37,612 nt of DNA from Gammaproteobacteria bacterium (GTDB taxonomy: Bacteria; Pseudomonadota; Gammaproteobacteria; SZUA-152). The notes below the pieces were generated by a model, which had not been told where the DNA came from, did not search any database, and saw nothing but the letters and a program-made list of their open reading frames with translations. The stretch covers positions 1 to 37,612 of the forward strand of contig JAJDNG010000188.1 in NCBI GenBank assembly GCA_022340845.1, written 5' to 3'. The translations under genes were made by a program, and so were the position numbers. Positions 18,401 through 27,170 of the stretch are shown here, piece by piece (positions within the stretch are counted from its first letter, which is position 1; every line of letters starts with the position of its first letter).

Positions 18401-19894
18401 CTAGGGCAGACTCTTGATCCGCAACAGTGCCTGGTGGAAATTCTTCGCAGTCGTTTGGAAGGCCTCGGCCCGGTAACCGCAATGCAACTTGGCGCACCGC
18501 TTGGATTACCCGTCGAGCAAATCCACATAGCGTTGCTGGCGTTAGAACAAGAAGGATATGTCATCCAAGGCCATTTCACCCACTCGACTCAAGAAGTGCA
18601 ATGGTGTGAACGAGCGTTATTAGCGCGTATTCATCGTTACACAGTGAAAAAACTCCGCAAGGAGATCGAAGCCGTCAGCCCGGTCGACTATATGCGATTT
18701 TTATTTACCTGGCATCGTATCGAAGAAAAAGCCGACGGCAAAGAAGCCCTGGCGGCGATTCTGGAACAACTGGAAGGCTATGCACTGCCGGCGTACAGTT
18801 GGGAGCGCGACATTCTGCCCTCGCGCCTGGATTTATACATTCCCGATTGGCTGGACAATCTCTGCACCAGCGGTCGTTTCACCTGGTTGCGCGCCGCTTT
18901 GAAAGAAACCCGTAGCAAAGAAGCTCATGCCAAAGAAACTCATGTCAAAGAAACCTCAACAGATGCTACACCGAAAAAACGCAAACCCGCTCCGGTGAAA
19001 AACACGCCAATCTCCATTTTTTTGCGCCAACATGCCGGTTACTGGTGCAGCCCGGATTCATTGAGTAGCAACGCGAAAAACCTAAGTGCTAATGCGCATA
19101 AAGTATATTTGGTGTTAAAAAACCAAGGCGCCTCTTTTTTCTTCGACCTGGTGACCAATACTCAAATACTGCGCACCCAAGTGGAAGACGCCTTAGGGGA
19201 GTTGGTCAGTTATGGGTTAGTGACTTCAGACAACTTCACCGGCCTGCGTGCATTGATAACACCCTCCAGTAAAAAGCCGGGTTACCGCAGCCGGCGCAAC
19301 TACCGCTCAAGCAACAGTAACATTGATGACGCCGGCCGCTGGACGCTCATTCAAAACAGCCTACCCCCCAAGTCGGATGATGTAGCAACAGCGCCTTTTG
19401 ATATTCAACAAGTCGAGCACATCGCCCGCACATTGTTAAATCGTTATGGCGTGGTATTCCGCACAGTCTTGGAAAAAGAAACCGCCCTGCCCCCTTGGCG
19501 GGACTTGCTGTACGTATACCGCAGAATGGAAGCCCGCGGTGAAATCCGCGGCGGCCGTTTTGTTTCCGGATTTGCAGGCGAACAGTTTGCCTTACTTGAA
19601 GCGGTTACTGCTTTGCGCAACACCCGTAAAAAATCCAAAGCCGGCGACCTTATCACCATATCCGCCGTGGATCCCCTGAACCTCACCGGCCTGGTGACTC
19701 CCGGTCAACGGGTACCGGCGACGATCAACAATCGCATACTCTACAAAGACGGCAAACCCATTGCCGTAAATATCGCAGGTGAGATTAGGTTTTTAGAAAA
19801 AACTGACAGTCAAACCGAATGGGAAATTCGTAATCGTTTGATACGCACTCAAAATCCAGCGCGATACATTCATGGCGCCACACCACAAGTGTGA
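15437..19894 (+). CDS. lhr: Lhr-type large superfamily 2 ATP-dependent helicase
   Basis: A 1485-residue protein, close to the usual length of full-length bacterial Lhr (about 1500). Walker A APTGSGKT (about 45-52), DEIHAL (about 168-173), GLSATQ, then in the second RecA domain ATASLELGIDIGEIDLV and QRVGRSGH. The Lhr-specific winged-helix and beta-sheet parts follow, then the long C-terminal extension found in gammaproteobacterial Lhr. Lhr is a 3'-5' DNA or RNA-DNA helicase linked to DNA repair. Near 1155-1185 there is a charged, repetitive linker (KETRSKEAHAKETHVKET). The frame opens earlier with TTG at 15428; ATG at 15437 or 15446 are both possible, and no start has a good ribosome site. It converges with the nuclease-helicase gene, with only 34 bases between stops. 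Confidence 0.93.
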   Translation: MNPMPLDYFHPATNRWFSQAFTNPTAVQLQAWPAIKGRQHTLIAAPTGSGKTLAAFLAAIDDLVREGLKQGLRNETHVLYVSPLKALSNDIQKNLQQPLNGIRDTLLESGLPDVDIRAWVRTGDTPQGERLKMRKQPPHILVTTPESLFILLTSASGREMLKTVRSVIVDEIHALAGNKRGSHLTLSLERLAALCERHHGRRPFRIGLSATQKPIDHMAHYLTGVDTESKAGDTLSQCQIIDTGHVRQRDLAIEVTGSPLEAIMANETWGEIYQRLEDLIHQHRTTLIFVNTRRLAERAAHHLAESIGEEYVTAHHGSLAREHRLNAEQRLKAGKLKALVATASLELGIDIGEIDLVCQLGSPRAIAAFLQRVGRSGHAVGATPKGRLFPLSRDDLLECTALIDAINKDELDRIIIPHQPLDVLAQQLVAEVSGCEWNELELYQTVKRAWPYRQLSREAFNGVIKMLAEGFSTKRGRRRAYLYRDVINGRLSARRGAQLVALTNGGAIPDQFDYDVILQPEGHFIGTLNEDFAFESLPGDIFQLGNTSYRMLKIENGRVFVEDAHGQPPNIPFWFGEAPGRTDELSTAVSRLLESVDDLLVGGGIEQVIAWLQQEQHLPVEIAVQLAEYLTTAKAVLGALPTHNTIVFERFFDEVGDMHFIIHAPFGSRINRAWGLALRKRFCRKFNFELQAAANENNIVLSLGPTHSFPLEEVANYLKSQSVRDVLVQALLNAPMFETRWRWNTNIALAVPRNRNGKKVPAQFQRSDAQDLIAVIFPDQLACLENIQGDREVPEHPLVEQTLADCLHETMDIDGLEILLKRLENNDIQLITCDLPTPSPLSEEIINAKPYAFLDDAPAEERRTLAIRQRPLNPETASDIGRLDPRAIETVRQEAWPDARTPDELHDGLMILGFMSEAEINRGALSEHENMDFGWQHLIDDLLSQNRITLLDSVNGDKLWVSAERLSELLSLLPHATYEPTIALIEDTLGQTLDPQQCLVEILRSRLEGLGPVTAMQLGAPLGLPVEQIHIALLALEQEGYVIQGHFTHSTQEVQWCERALLARIHRYTVKKLRKEIEAVSPVDYMRFLFTWHRIEEKADGKEALAAILEQLEGYALPAYSWERDILPSRLDLYIPDWLDNLCTSGRFTWLRAALKETRSKEAHAKETHVKETSTDATPKKRKPAPVKNTPISIFLRQHAGYWCSPDSLSSNAKNLSANAHKVYLVLKNQGASFFFDLVTNTQILRTQVEDALGELVSYGLVTSDNFTGLRALITPSSKKPGYRSRRNYRSSNSNIDDAGRWTLIQNSLPPKSDDVATAPFDIQQVEHIARTLLNRYGVVFRTVLEKETALPPWRDLLYVYRRMEARGEIRGGRFVSGFAGEQFALLEAVTALRNTRKKSKAGDLITISAVDPLNLTGLVTPGQRVPATINNRILYKDGKPIAVNIAGEIRFLEKTDSQTEWEIRNRLIRTQNPARYIHGATPQV

Positions 19895-19928
19895 TCCTCT
19901 TAAAATCTTTGGATTATAGTTTCCTCAC

Positions 19929-22900
19929 CTACCCTGAACCCTCTTCGCTTTCCAGCATGGCGCCACGGTATTCCCGATAATCCGTATATATACTATGGTG
20001 AACTTGCTCACCAATGGGTTCTATGCCCAGTGATGTCATTGTCGTAACCAAGTCGGCCATACAGCCATCGGGATCAAGCGTGTAACTGGATCCCCAGCAG
20101 CGCCAAAACGGCCAACCGACTCGCTCCAGGGTGCGTTGCTGGGAAAGGTTATCGGCCCATTGTTCGATGGTTTGGGGTTTGTCGCCATCTAACTCCACCG
20201 CCAGGCGGTGATCGCGTCCGCCTTCTACCACTAAATCGATATTAAACGGTCCAACCTTTACTTTTGGTGTAACGGCATAACCCAAATCACACAATCGGCT
20301 GTAGACATCACGTTCGAAGTCCGTCTCACAAAGTTCCAACGGATTGTCTACTTGTGGACGAGGCGGCATGGGGTTGGAAAAATAACGAATCATTCTCAAT
20401 CGCAAATCGTTGCCATGTTTTAGGTCGGATTCTCGAATGCTTCGATAAAGATACATACGATCCCTGGCACGCGATAAAGCCACATTAAACCGTTGCTCAA
20501 ATTCCCGCTTGTTCAGCGGCGCGCCTTGTTTGGGACCCACAACCAGTGATAGAAAAATAATATCTTTTTCTTTGCCTTGAAAAGTAGCGGAATCCCCGCA
20601 GCCGATATCAAATTTTTGATAAACATCCTCTCCCAGTTCTTGCAGCAACGCTTCTTGAATTTTAGCGGCTTGTTCAGACCCTATAAGGGAAATGACACCG
20701 ATACTGCGGCCTGCGAATTTTGGATCACTGACTATATATTTTATTTCAGCCACGATGGCTTCCACTTCCGCCGTATTGGTACCTTCGTTTTCATCGCGTA
20801 TTCCGTTGTGCACATAGACATCCACCAACGGTGGATCGATTTTCTCCGACGCTTTTGGCACCCGCAGTGGTATTAACGAATCGCTGTAAAACTGCATGCT
20901 GAATCGAATGATGGGTTCTACGCAACGAAAATGCTCCGTTAGCATGATACGTTGCGTTGGATATACGACGCTGGCCAAATCGTATAATGACACACCTGGA
21001 ATCAGCAAATCGGCAAATGGCTGGCCCGCCAGATAGTTTTGTTTAAGCTGATGGATTTTTTCTTCGGAAATAAAAGCCGCCGTGGGACTCACTTGCTTGT
21101 CGTCTCCCACGACTAACAGTTTTTTCGCTCTTAATATAGCGGGCAATGCGGCGATGTCCGATTGTGATGCTTCATCGATAATAACCAAATCAAAGCTACC
21201 GAACTCGGACGGTAAACTTTCGCTAATCCGCCAGGTGGGCATGATCCAACAGGGCACCCCGTCAAAGCACTCTTGCATGGCACGCAGGGCTTCGTGTCTG
21301 AGCCTGGGTGCGCGCTTTTTCCCGGTTCCTGCACCCAATTTACCAATGGCTGAAACAAATCGGATTAATGCACTGTGTACACGCTCGGTCAGATTGCTAT
21401 GTAAGCCGATATTGGTTTTTAAACGCACCAAATTAGTAAACGTGTGCGTCAATTTTGTTTCCAAATTACTGCGTTGCTCACATAACTGCTTGACATGCGT
21501 TCGTTGGTCTATATCGGCTATGTAAGCGCCTTGTCGTTTCCATTGCCAGGCATCGTGCCAGTCACTGGGCGTCCATGGGTCTTCATCGTCCAGCACCGCT
21601 TCGTGTAAAAGTTTATCGGCCCATTTTACAGCGCCAGATGCCTCTATTTTTTGCACAACATCGCTTATGTTGGCTAACACTGGTTGAATGGTATGCAATT
21701 GCTTAAGTTGCTGAATATGTGATTGCCACTGTTCGGTGATTTGTTCCGTACTGAAGTTGTCATTGCCGATATTTTTCTTGGCCATTTGCTTGAGTTCATC
21801 GGCAATTTCACCTTTATATGGCGCAAGGGATTTTTGCAGTTTTGCGAGACGTTTACGTTGATTGGCCAAATTCACTCGCGAGGTGTGGTTGGCCAACGCC
21901 GCCAGAACGCGCTCCTGTTCTTTACCGTTGGTCAATAGTTGATCCACACGCAAGTCTTGCGGATATAAACAGGTTATTTCTTCCGCAAGCTGTTTCCAGG
22001 TCACCGTCGCCTGTTCGATGGTATTTTCGATTTGCTCTAAAAAATCCTTTAGCGACTTGAAGCTGTCACCGAATTCATACCTAACTTCGGGAAAATTGTA
22101 TTCTTGGCCAACGCTCTTTAACTTGACCATCAAACGCCTACCGTCGTGTTGGAACTGTAAATAGGCGTGAACCAACTCCCATTGCCGGGGTGCATTAGGT
22201 CTTTCGCCGTTTATCTCGATACGATCTAACAGGGATTTGATCTCGCCTTTGCCAATACTCAACAATCCGAATGGCTTTTCGCCGTTACTGAGTTTAGTAA
22301 CAGCTTCCATAAGGGATGCCCGCTTGGCGCCTGGATCGGGAACATACACGGCATTTTTTATAAAATGCATACGTTTCGTCGTCAATTCCTTCAACGGCGG
22401 CAACATGTCTTCCAACAATTGCGTGGATTCGTGACCCACGCCATATTCAGCCCAATGGAGAAATAAGGCATGCAGCCACGGTGTGTCCTGCATGGCTTTG
22501 ACAACACTCAACATATCTTCGAGTTTAGGTACTACCGCGGTGGCCCGCTCAACGGCATCTTTAACCGAGCGACTTAATTCGGGTAGTTTCTCGATTTTGG
22601 CGTAACGACTCAGCTTTTCCACCGTAACAAGATCATTGTGAATGGTTGCTATCTGAGTGGCATCGGGCAACTCACTGAGGTCAGGCAACTCTATGCCAAT
22701 ATAATCGATAAACGCGCCAGCTTTTTTTCGCGCCTTTCTTAAAACCGACATATCCGCATTGGAAAACCGGGGATTGAACTCTGCTCCCGTACCCAAGTCA
22801 TCAGGCAACCAGGCATATCGATCTTTCCCTTGAACGATGTTTTCGGCCAATTGCATCGCGGTGATGGTGGCGTCGCTACCAATAATATTTTTGTCAATGC

Positions 22901-24515
22901 GATGTAGTTGCTTCAATCCCGACTGATGGATTTCGCTATCGATGTCGCTGATCTGCTGACGCAGGCTGCTGACCTGTTGTTTACAATCTTGCGCCTCTTT
23001 TAATAAGTCCTCTAAGTTTGTCTGACTGGCGATTGTTGCCAGCAGTTGAACCGCGGTTTCCAATTGTTTAAATCCCTGGCGCTCATTAGTCAACAAACTA
23101 ATGGTAAGATCACGCACTTCCGCGGGGATTTGGTTGCGGAGTGCCGCTAATGCGGATTCGCCATTGGAGGTCACTAGCACCGTGCGTCCTGTGGATAGAT
23201 AATGACTAATTATGTTTGCAATGGTATGGGTTTTACCTGTGCCGGGTGGCCCCTGCACAATTACACCGTCGTTGTGCTTCAAGCGATCAATGATCTTGAC
23301 TTGAGCTTCATTAAAAGGCTTGGGGAAATACAGTTCCGTATTTTCTTCGTTGTCTCCCATAACAGGAGACACGTTTTTATGGACCAAGGTCTCAAAATTG
23401 CGGGCAACTTTCTTGTTCGATAACTCATCCACCACTCGCCTGGCTGGTGCGGGGATCACGTCCTCGTCGGCTTGTTCCAATTGCTGTTGAAAACGTTCAA
23501 TGTCCTGAACATAAGGTGTGGTGCTACGTGGCCGGGCGAAAATGATCCAACTGTCTGTGACCTGCAGATGTTCCGCCATGGTGGGTGGCGTGCGTCCCCC
23601 CGCTACAGTGTTTACATCCGGCCAATACTCGCCACTCTCACTCAGCTGAGTGGCTGCATGTCGCAGTATAGGCTCGAAGCTCTCGGCCACATAAGGTGAA
23701 AATTCAACATCCTCGGGCAATTGCGAAAAATGTCTTTTTTCATAGCGAATCAACGCATCGATGCCTGGATTACCCAACGCAAAATACGGCGCAATCACCA
23801 AGCTGGGTTCCGTTTTACGGGGCCGAATGGAAATGGCACCGTTCTTGTCATCGATTTCAATCTCCACAAGCTTTTCCAACAACGGAAAGTCTATGCTGTT
23901 TTGTTCCAACGCCCACCGGGTTACCCCCAACCCCCACACTAATTCCAAAGGTTGTTCGTCACCTTGCGCTTCCATGGATTGTTGCAGGCTGAAAAACGCA
24001 TCGTAGATCTTTATGGTCTGGCGTTTTTCCTTCTCTTGTTTAGCCCAACTGTGCCATTGATCGTTGATGTAAGAATCCACCAGAGATTTTGTCTGCGGAA
24101 TATTTTCTAGTCGTAAGGTTACATTTTTATGCGTAGGAGCGGTTTCCTGAATATCGGCTATGCTAAGTTGCCCTGCCTCTATCAGCTGAGACACTTCATG
24201 TTCAGGCACTGATTTCACTACGCTGGTGTTAACCTGCACAGACTGTTCAGGATTGTTGGATACACTGACCCATTCAGCAATTTCCGCCGGAACCTGCGGA
24301 GGCGGTGTACGCTTCAAACGCTCGATGCGAAGCCAAACGTTGCTGCCATCATCATCGCTAATACCACGTTGGATGCCAACTTTTTCCGTTAACTCATGCT
24401 CCTCGATCTTAAACTGCTGGTAATCAGAAACCCTGAACACCGGTTCCTGGTTTATTTGCCCCAGGCGATGCACATATTTGAGTAAATCGTTTAAACGTTG
24501 TTTTGTACTCGACAT
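19929..24515 (-). CDS. Superfamily 1 helicase with C-terminal PD-(D/E)xK-type nuclease domain
   Basis: A 1528-residue protein. About 420 residues of unrecognised N-terminal sequence precede Walker A GPPGTGKTHTIANII (422-429). A helical, coiled-coil-rich insertion covers roughly 500-1060. Walker B IIDEASQSD is near 1112, then VVGDDKQVSP, the motif IV-VI part with ATFQGKEKDIIFLSLV and RFNVALSRARDRMYLY. From about 1395 a nuclease-like domain follows: DFERDVYSRL, NIDLVV, AVELDGD and QRTLERVGWPFWRCW. This matches the restriction-endonuclease-like MTES_1575/Vsr-type family that often ends such helicases. Helicase-nuclease fusions of this kind appear in defence islands (Hhe-like), but this one lacks a recognisable DUF4011 domain and stands alone. 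A role in defence or repair is inference. Start MSSTKQ at 24515 lies inside a 17-bp tandem duplication. Confidence 0.9.
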   Translation of the reverse strand: MSSTKQRLNDLLKYVHRLGQINQEPVFRVSDYQQFKIEEHELTEKVGIQRGISDDDGSNVWLRIERLKRTPPPQVPAEIAEWVSVSNNPEQSVQVNTSVVKSVPEHEVSQLIEAGQLSIADIQETAPTHKNVTLRLENIPQTKSLVDSYINDQWHSWAKQEKEKRQTIKIYDAFFSLQQSMEAQGDEQPLELVWGLGVTRWALEQNSIDFPLLEKLVEIEIDDKNGAISIRPRKTEPSLVIAPYFALGNPGIDALIRYEKRHFSQLPEDVEFSPYVAESFEPILRHAATQLSESGEYWPDVNTVAGGRTPPTMAEHLQVTDSWIIFARPRSTTPYVQDIERFQQQLEQADEDVIPAPARRVVDELSNKKVARNFETLVHKNVSPVMGDNEENTELYFPKPFNEAQVKIIDRLKHNDGVIVQGPPGTGKTHTIANIISHYLSTGRTVLVTSNGESALAALRNQIPAEVRDLTISLLTNERQGFKQLETAVQLLATIASQTNLEDLLKEAQDCKQQVSSLRQQISDIDSEIHQSGLKQLHRIDKNIIGSDATITAMQLAENIVQGKDRYAWLPDDLGTGAEFNPRFSNADMSVLRKARKKAGAFIDYIGIELPDLSELPDATQIATIHNDLVTVEKLSRYAKIEKLPELSRSVKDAVERATAVVPKLEDMLSVVKAMQDTPWLHALFLHWAEYGVGHESTQLLEDMLPPLKELTTKRMHFIKNAVYVPDPGAKRASLMEAVTKLSNGEKPFGLLSIGKGEIKSLLDRIEINGERPNAPRQWELVHAYLQFQHDGRRLMVKLKSVGQEYNFPEVRYEFGDSFKSLKDFLEQIENTIEQATVTWKQLAEEITCLYPQDLRVDQLLTNGKEQERVLAALANHTSRVNLANQRKRLAKLQKSLAPYKGEIADELKQMAKKNIGNDNFSTEQITEQWQSHIQQLKQLHTIQPVLANISDVVQKIEASGAVKWADKLLHEAVLDDEDPWTPSDWHDAWQWKRQGAYIADIDQRTHVKQLCEQRSNLETKLTHTFTNLVRLKTNIGLHSNLTERVHSALIRFVSAIGKLGAGTGKKRAPRLRHEALRAMQECFDGVPCWIMPTWRISESLPSEFGSFDLVIIDEASQSDIAALPAILRAKKLLVVGDDKQVSPTAAFISEEKIHQLKQNYLAGQPFADLLIPGVSLYDLASVVYPTQRIMLTEHFRCVEPIIRFSMQFYSDSLIPLRVPKASEKIDPPLVDVYVHNGIRDENEGTNTAEVEAIVAEIKYIVSDPKFAGRSIGVISLIGSEQAAKIQEALLQELGEDVYQKFDIGCGDSATFQGKEKDIIFLSLVVGPKQGAPLNKREFEQRFNVALSRARDRMYLYRSIRESDLKHGNDLRLRMIRYFSNPMPPRPQVDNPLELCETDFERDVYSRLCDLGYAVTPKVKVGPFNIDLVVEGGRDHRLAVELDGDKPQTIEQWADNLSQQRTLERVGWPFWRCWGSSYTLDPDGCMADLVTTMTSLGIEPIGEQVHHSIYTDYREYRGAMLESEEGSG

Positions 24516-24533
24516 AGTTTTGTACTCGACATA
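24500..24533. repeat. 17-bp perfect tandem duplication over the start codon of the helicase-nuclease gene
   Basis: GTTTTGTACTCGACATA is repeated twice back to back (24500-24516 and 24517-24533). Each copy contains an ATG on the minus strand. The inner one (24515) opens the long frame; the outer one (24532) is shifted by 17 bases and is out of frame. The duplication is exact, so it is recent or maintained. Confidence 0.9.
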
Positions 24534-25034
24534 AAAAATTCTAAATCCACACCAGTGAGACTCCATGAGGAGTCCCGATAAAATGTCCAATATCGGTCCA
24601 CGACAAGATCCCGATGGTTCACGATTGATCAAAAAGAAGAGGCGGATACTAACCAGGCCAGGCGGACATACTCGAAAAACGGATCTGAAACGCGCTACGA
24701 AGGCTGGATTATTCTATTTGGATACAATAACTTACATGCAATCCAATAAACCGAATCTTTGCTGCAGTGCGAACAATATTAATCGAAAAATCACTATGAA
24801 TACAACCATTGCCTGATAGGTTGAAAAAGAACCGAACCCTACACCGAGTCCCCTAAGCAAAACCCACTTAATTCAGATAGTTATATGAACACGGAATAGT
24901 TGTTAACGTCCCAGCGGGCGAGTATGGCTATTAAGCGAAGGACGACGCGCTGGATTTAACAAACTTGCGGCGGTTAAGGACGGAAACATGGAACATTGAG
25001 AGACGCATTCTGCTACCGCAATAATCGATACCTA
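24516..25034. other. Intergenic gap between mscS-family gene and helicase-nuclease gene
   Basis: No convincing gene; short frames lack motifs. It should hold the helicase promoter. Weak minus-strand candidates are TTGCAT followed by TAGAAT 19 bases later, in the A/T-rich stretch around 24705-24740. A small perfect hairpin lies at 24559-24574 in the presumed leader. No T-run terminator was seen after the channel gene. Confidence 0.45.
24559..24574 (-). promoter_or_regulatory. Small hairpin in the presumed leader of the helicase-nuclease gene
   Basis: GACTCC-N4-GGAGTC is a perfect 6-bp stem with a four-base loop, about 45 bases before the start codon. The minus-strand loop contains an ATG. It could influence translation or be a protein site; chance is possible. 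Confidence 0.25.
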
Positions 25035-26774
25035 CTAGGTACTTTGATTATACATATGCACATCCCGCTGCGGAAATGGAATCGAGATTCCTTCCTCGTC
25101 GAAACGCATCTTTACAGCGCGGGTGATATCCCAATAAACATTCCAGTAATCGTCCTTGTTCACCCATGGCCTGACAACGAAGTTAACGGAAGAGTCGGCG
25201 AGTTCGTGTAATCGTACAATAGGAGCCGGTTCTGCCAATACCTTTTCATGGGAATCAAGAATCGCTTGCAGGACCCGCTCAGTTTTGGGTATATCGTCGG
25301 TGTAGGATACCCCGAAGACCATGTCGATGCGGCGCATGGTTTGAGCGGTGACATTTCTCACGACGTCACCCCAGATCTTGTTATTGGGAACGACTATTGT
25401 TTGGTTGTCGACGGTTAAAATAGTAGTGTTAACCAGACTCATATGACTGACCTTACCAGTTACCCCACCCGCCTCAATCAGGTCACCGACATCAAATGGC
25501 CGATACATCAAAATCATCATGCCGGCTGCAAAATTGGACAGTGAATCCTGCAACGCAAATCCCACCACAAAACCAACCACGCCCAAACCAGCGAGTAGTG
25601 GCCCCAGGCTTATACCCACCTGCGAAAGCGCGATGAGCACGCCGAGCACAATGATGATATTGCGTACAATGGACACTACCATACGTCGCAGCAGTTCAGA
25701 GAGTTTCAGATGAGACTTTTCCAAAGCCCGTTCGACTAATGATTGAACAAAGCCCGCCAGTTTGCGAAAGCCAAACACGATAACAATGAACAGCAGGATT
25801 TTAAAAAACAGGTTCGGACCATCTTCAATGATGACATTCCAGAGCGTTCTTCCCCAACCCACCAATAAATTAGTAATAACGCCTACCTCGAAGACATCCG
25901 TGGTAATCTGGCCAGTGGCGCTTAATACCTGCTCTTGATAGTCCGCTGTATCCATTTCCAGCTTATTCATCATCGCCAGCACAGCGGCTAATCCATTGGC
26001 GAGGTTACGAACATGATTAATAGCGACGTTCAATTTTGCTTTTAACTCGGCATCTGCAGGCACTGCGGACACGCTGGCACGTAAAGCGGTAACGTTATCC
26101 ATCGCCATTTCAAGCAAAATAGACCCATTAGCGGCACGGTCAGCGAGTTTGCGTTTGAGCAACGCTTCTTGTTTGGAAACATCAATCTCCAACTGCTTCG
26201 ATAGTGCAATGCTTTGGATCAATAATTCGTAGGTCCGATTGACGGAATCTAATAAATTAAATAATTTTGTGTAGGCAGCGGCTTGCTCAGCCGCAGATAG
26301 TTCGGTGTCTGGTATTTGAATTCGAGCACTGAATCGTTCCGCAGTGGTATTGGCAATTGATGTTTGCGAACCCAGTATCTCTATGGCTTGTTGCCGATAT
26401 TTGTCTATATTTACACCGGTTTTCTCCTGGGCAAGCACGCTTTCGACAAAATCCAGGCCTTGCTCCAACAAGTTTAACCAAGCCTTGTCCAACCTGACTT
26501 CAAATGCTTTTTTAACAATCCCGTCACTCTCCGCTATTCTCGCCTGCAAATCACTAATGGCTTTTTTTTGTTCTTCAATATTGCGCAGTGCCTGGTCCAG
26601 GGTCTCAACTTTTTGTGTGCCTTGTGTGCCTTGTGCGCCGGCTTCTACAGTAGAAATAGCCTTCTGCTCTGACCCCGGTAACTTATCTGCCGTACGTACC
26701 GTTGACCCGTAAGCACCAAAACTGACCATAAGCGATATGGAAAATAAAAATATAGGAGATGATATAAATGGCAT
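25035..26774 (-). CDS. MscS-family mechanosensitive channel protein
   Basis: A 579-residue membrane protein starting at MPFISSPIF (26774); sixteen further codons upstream are open but precede the signal-peptide-like segment. After a signal peptide (hydrophobic to about residue 22), a periplasmic coiled-coil part (about 45-200) holds ALRNIEEQKKAISDLQARI. Membrane helices follow, near 320-345 and 375-440, with the pore-helix LLAGLGVVGFVVGFALQDSL. The MscS beta domain follows: YRPFDVGDLIEAGGVTGKV, VDNQTIVVPNNKIWGDVV and the C-terminal alpha-beta part. The protein is larger than E. coli MscS (286 aa) but shorter than MscK, so it is a mid-size paralogue. It probably releases solutes on hypo-osmotic shock. 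It is monocistronic as far as can be seen. Confidence 0.9.
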   Translation of the reverse strand: MPFISSPIFLFSISLMVSFGAYGSTVRTADKLPGSEQKAISTVEAGAQGTQGTQKVETLDQALRNIEEQKKAISDLQARIAESDGIVKKAFEVRLDKAWLNLLEQGLDFVESVLAQEKTGVNIDKYRQQAIEILGSQTSIANTTAERFSARIQIPDTELSAAEQAAAYTKLFNLLDSVNRTYELLIQSIALSKQLEIDVSKQEALLKRKLADRAANGSILLEMAMDNVTALRASVSAVPADAELKAKLNVAINHVRNLANGLAAVLAMMNKLEMDTADYQEQVLSATGQITTDVFEVGVITNLLVGWGRTLWNVIIEDGPNLFFKILLFIVIVFGFRKLAGFVQSLVERALEKSHLKLSELLRRMVVSIVRNIIIVLGVLIALSQVGISLGPLLAGLGVVGFVVGFALQDSLSNFAAGMMILMYRPFDVGDLIEAGGVTGKVSHMSLVNTTILTVDNQTIVVPNNKIWGDVVRNVTAQTMRRIDMVFGVSYTDDIPKTERVLQAILDSHEKVLAEPAPIVRLHELADSSVNFVVRPWVNKDDYWNVYWDITRAVKMRFDEEGISIPFPQRDVHMYNQST

Positions 26775-26924
26775 ATTATTGATATCCCTTCTTAGGCATC
26801 GGGCAACGAACAAATTTCGCACCGTGTGTTTCGATCGCGACTATGCATGCGTACCTCAATAACGCATTTATTGTTAAGAAAGCTCTGAATAAGTCCTGCT
26901 CGCGTAGACAGGTTCCTTAATATA

Positions 26925-26933
26925 TTTATAGCA
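26925..26933 (-). promoter_or_regulatory. Candidate extended -10 promoter for the mscS-family gene
   Basis: On the minus strand TGC-TATAAA forms an extended -10 element about 150 bases before the channel start. No good -35 box is visible at 17 bases, which is tolerated in extended -10 promoters. Only a candidate. Confidence 0.3.
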
Positions 26934-27116
26934 GAGGGTTGAGATTGCTGCTATTTATTTACGTACCAACCGTGTGTTTGTTTTTCTGAGCACAAATACG
27001 GATAGCTCCACGCTCTCTAAGTGTATCAATGAATCTTCGAAAGTAATTTTGGATTACGGGCCAACTAAAATCAAACTATTTGCAGGATTCTCTCAGGATA
27101 TTTGCGACGTGATTGC

Positions 27117-27147
27117 AAAAAAGGCCGCTACAGCAGCGGCCTTTTTT
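27117..27147 (-). terminator. Strong rho-independent terminator after the di-haem peroxidase gene
   Basis: An 8-bp GC-rich stem (AGGCCGCT paired with AGCGGCCT) with a five-base loop is flanked by A6 on the left and T6 on the right. It is therefore a canonical terminator on both strands. It lies 24 bases after the stop of the minus-strand peroxidase gene and should end the sigma-antisigma-peroxidase transcript. Confidence 0.9.
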
Positions 27148-27170
27148 GCTGTTAACTGACCGTAAAAGCT

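Larger units (their letters stand above)
26775..27170. other. Intergenic gap upstream of the mscS-family gene
   Basis: No gene supported. It contains the terminator of the peroxidase unit at 27117-27147 and a candidate channel promoter at 26925-26933. A 61-codon plus-strand frame crosses the terminator and is not credible. Confidence 0.5.

Noticed and set aside
24565-24816. 83-codon plus-strand frame upstream of the helicase-nuclease gene
   Set aside because: Composition is atypical, no ribosome site, and it lies where the promoter of the minus-strand gene is expected.
26974-27159. 61-codon plus-strand frame
   Set aside because: It reads straight through a strong terminator hairpin; no motif.
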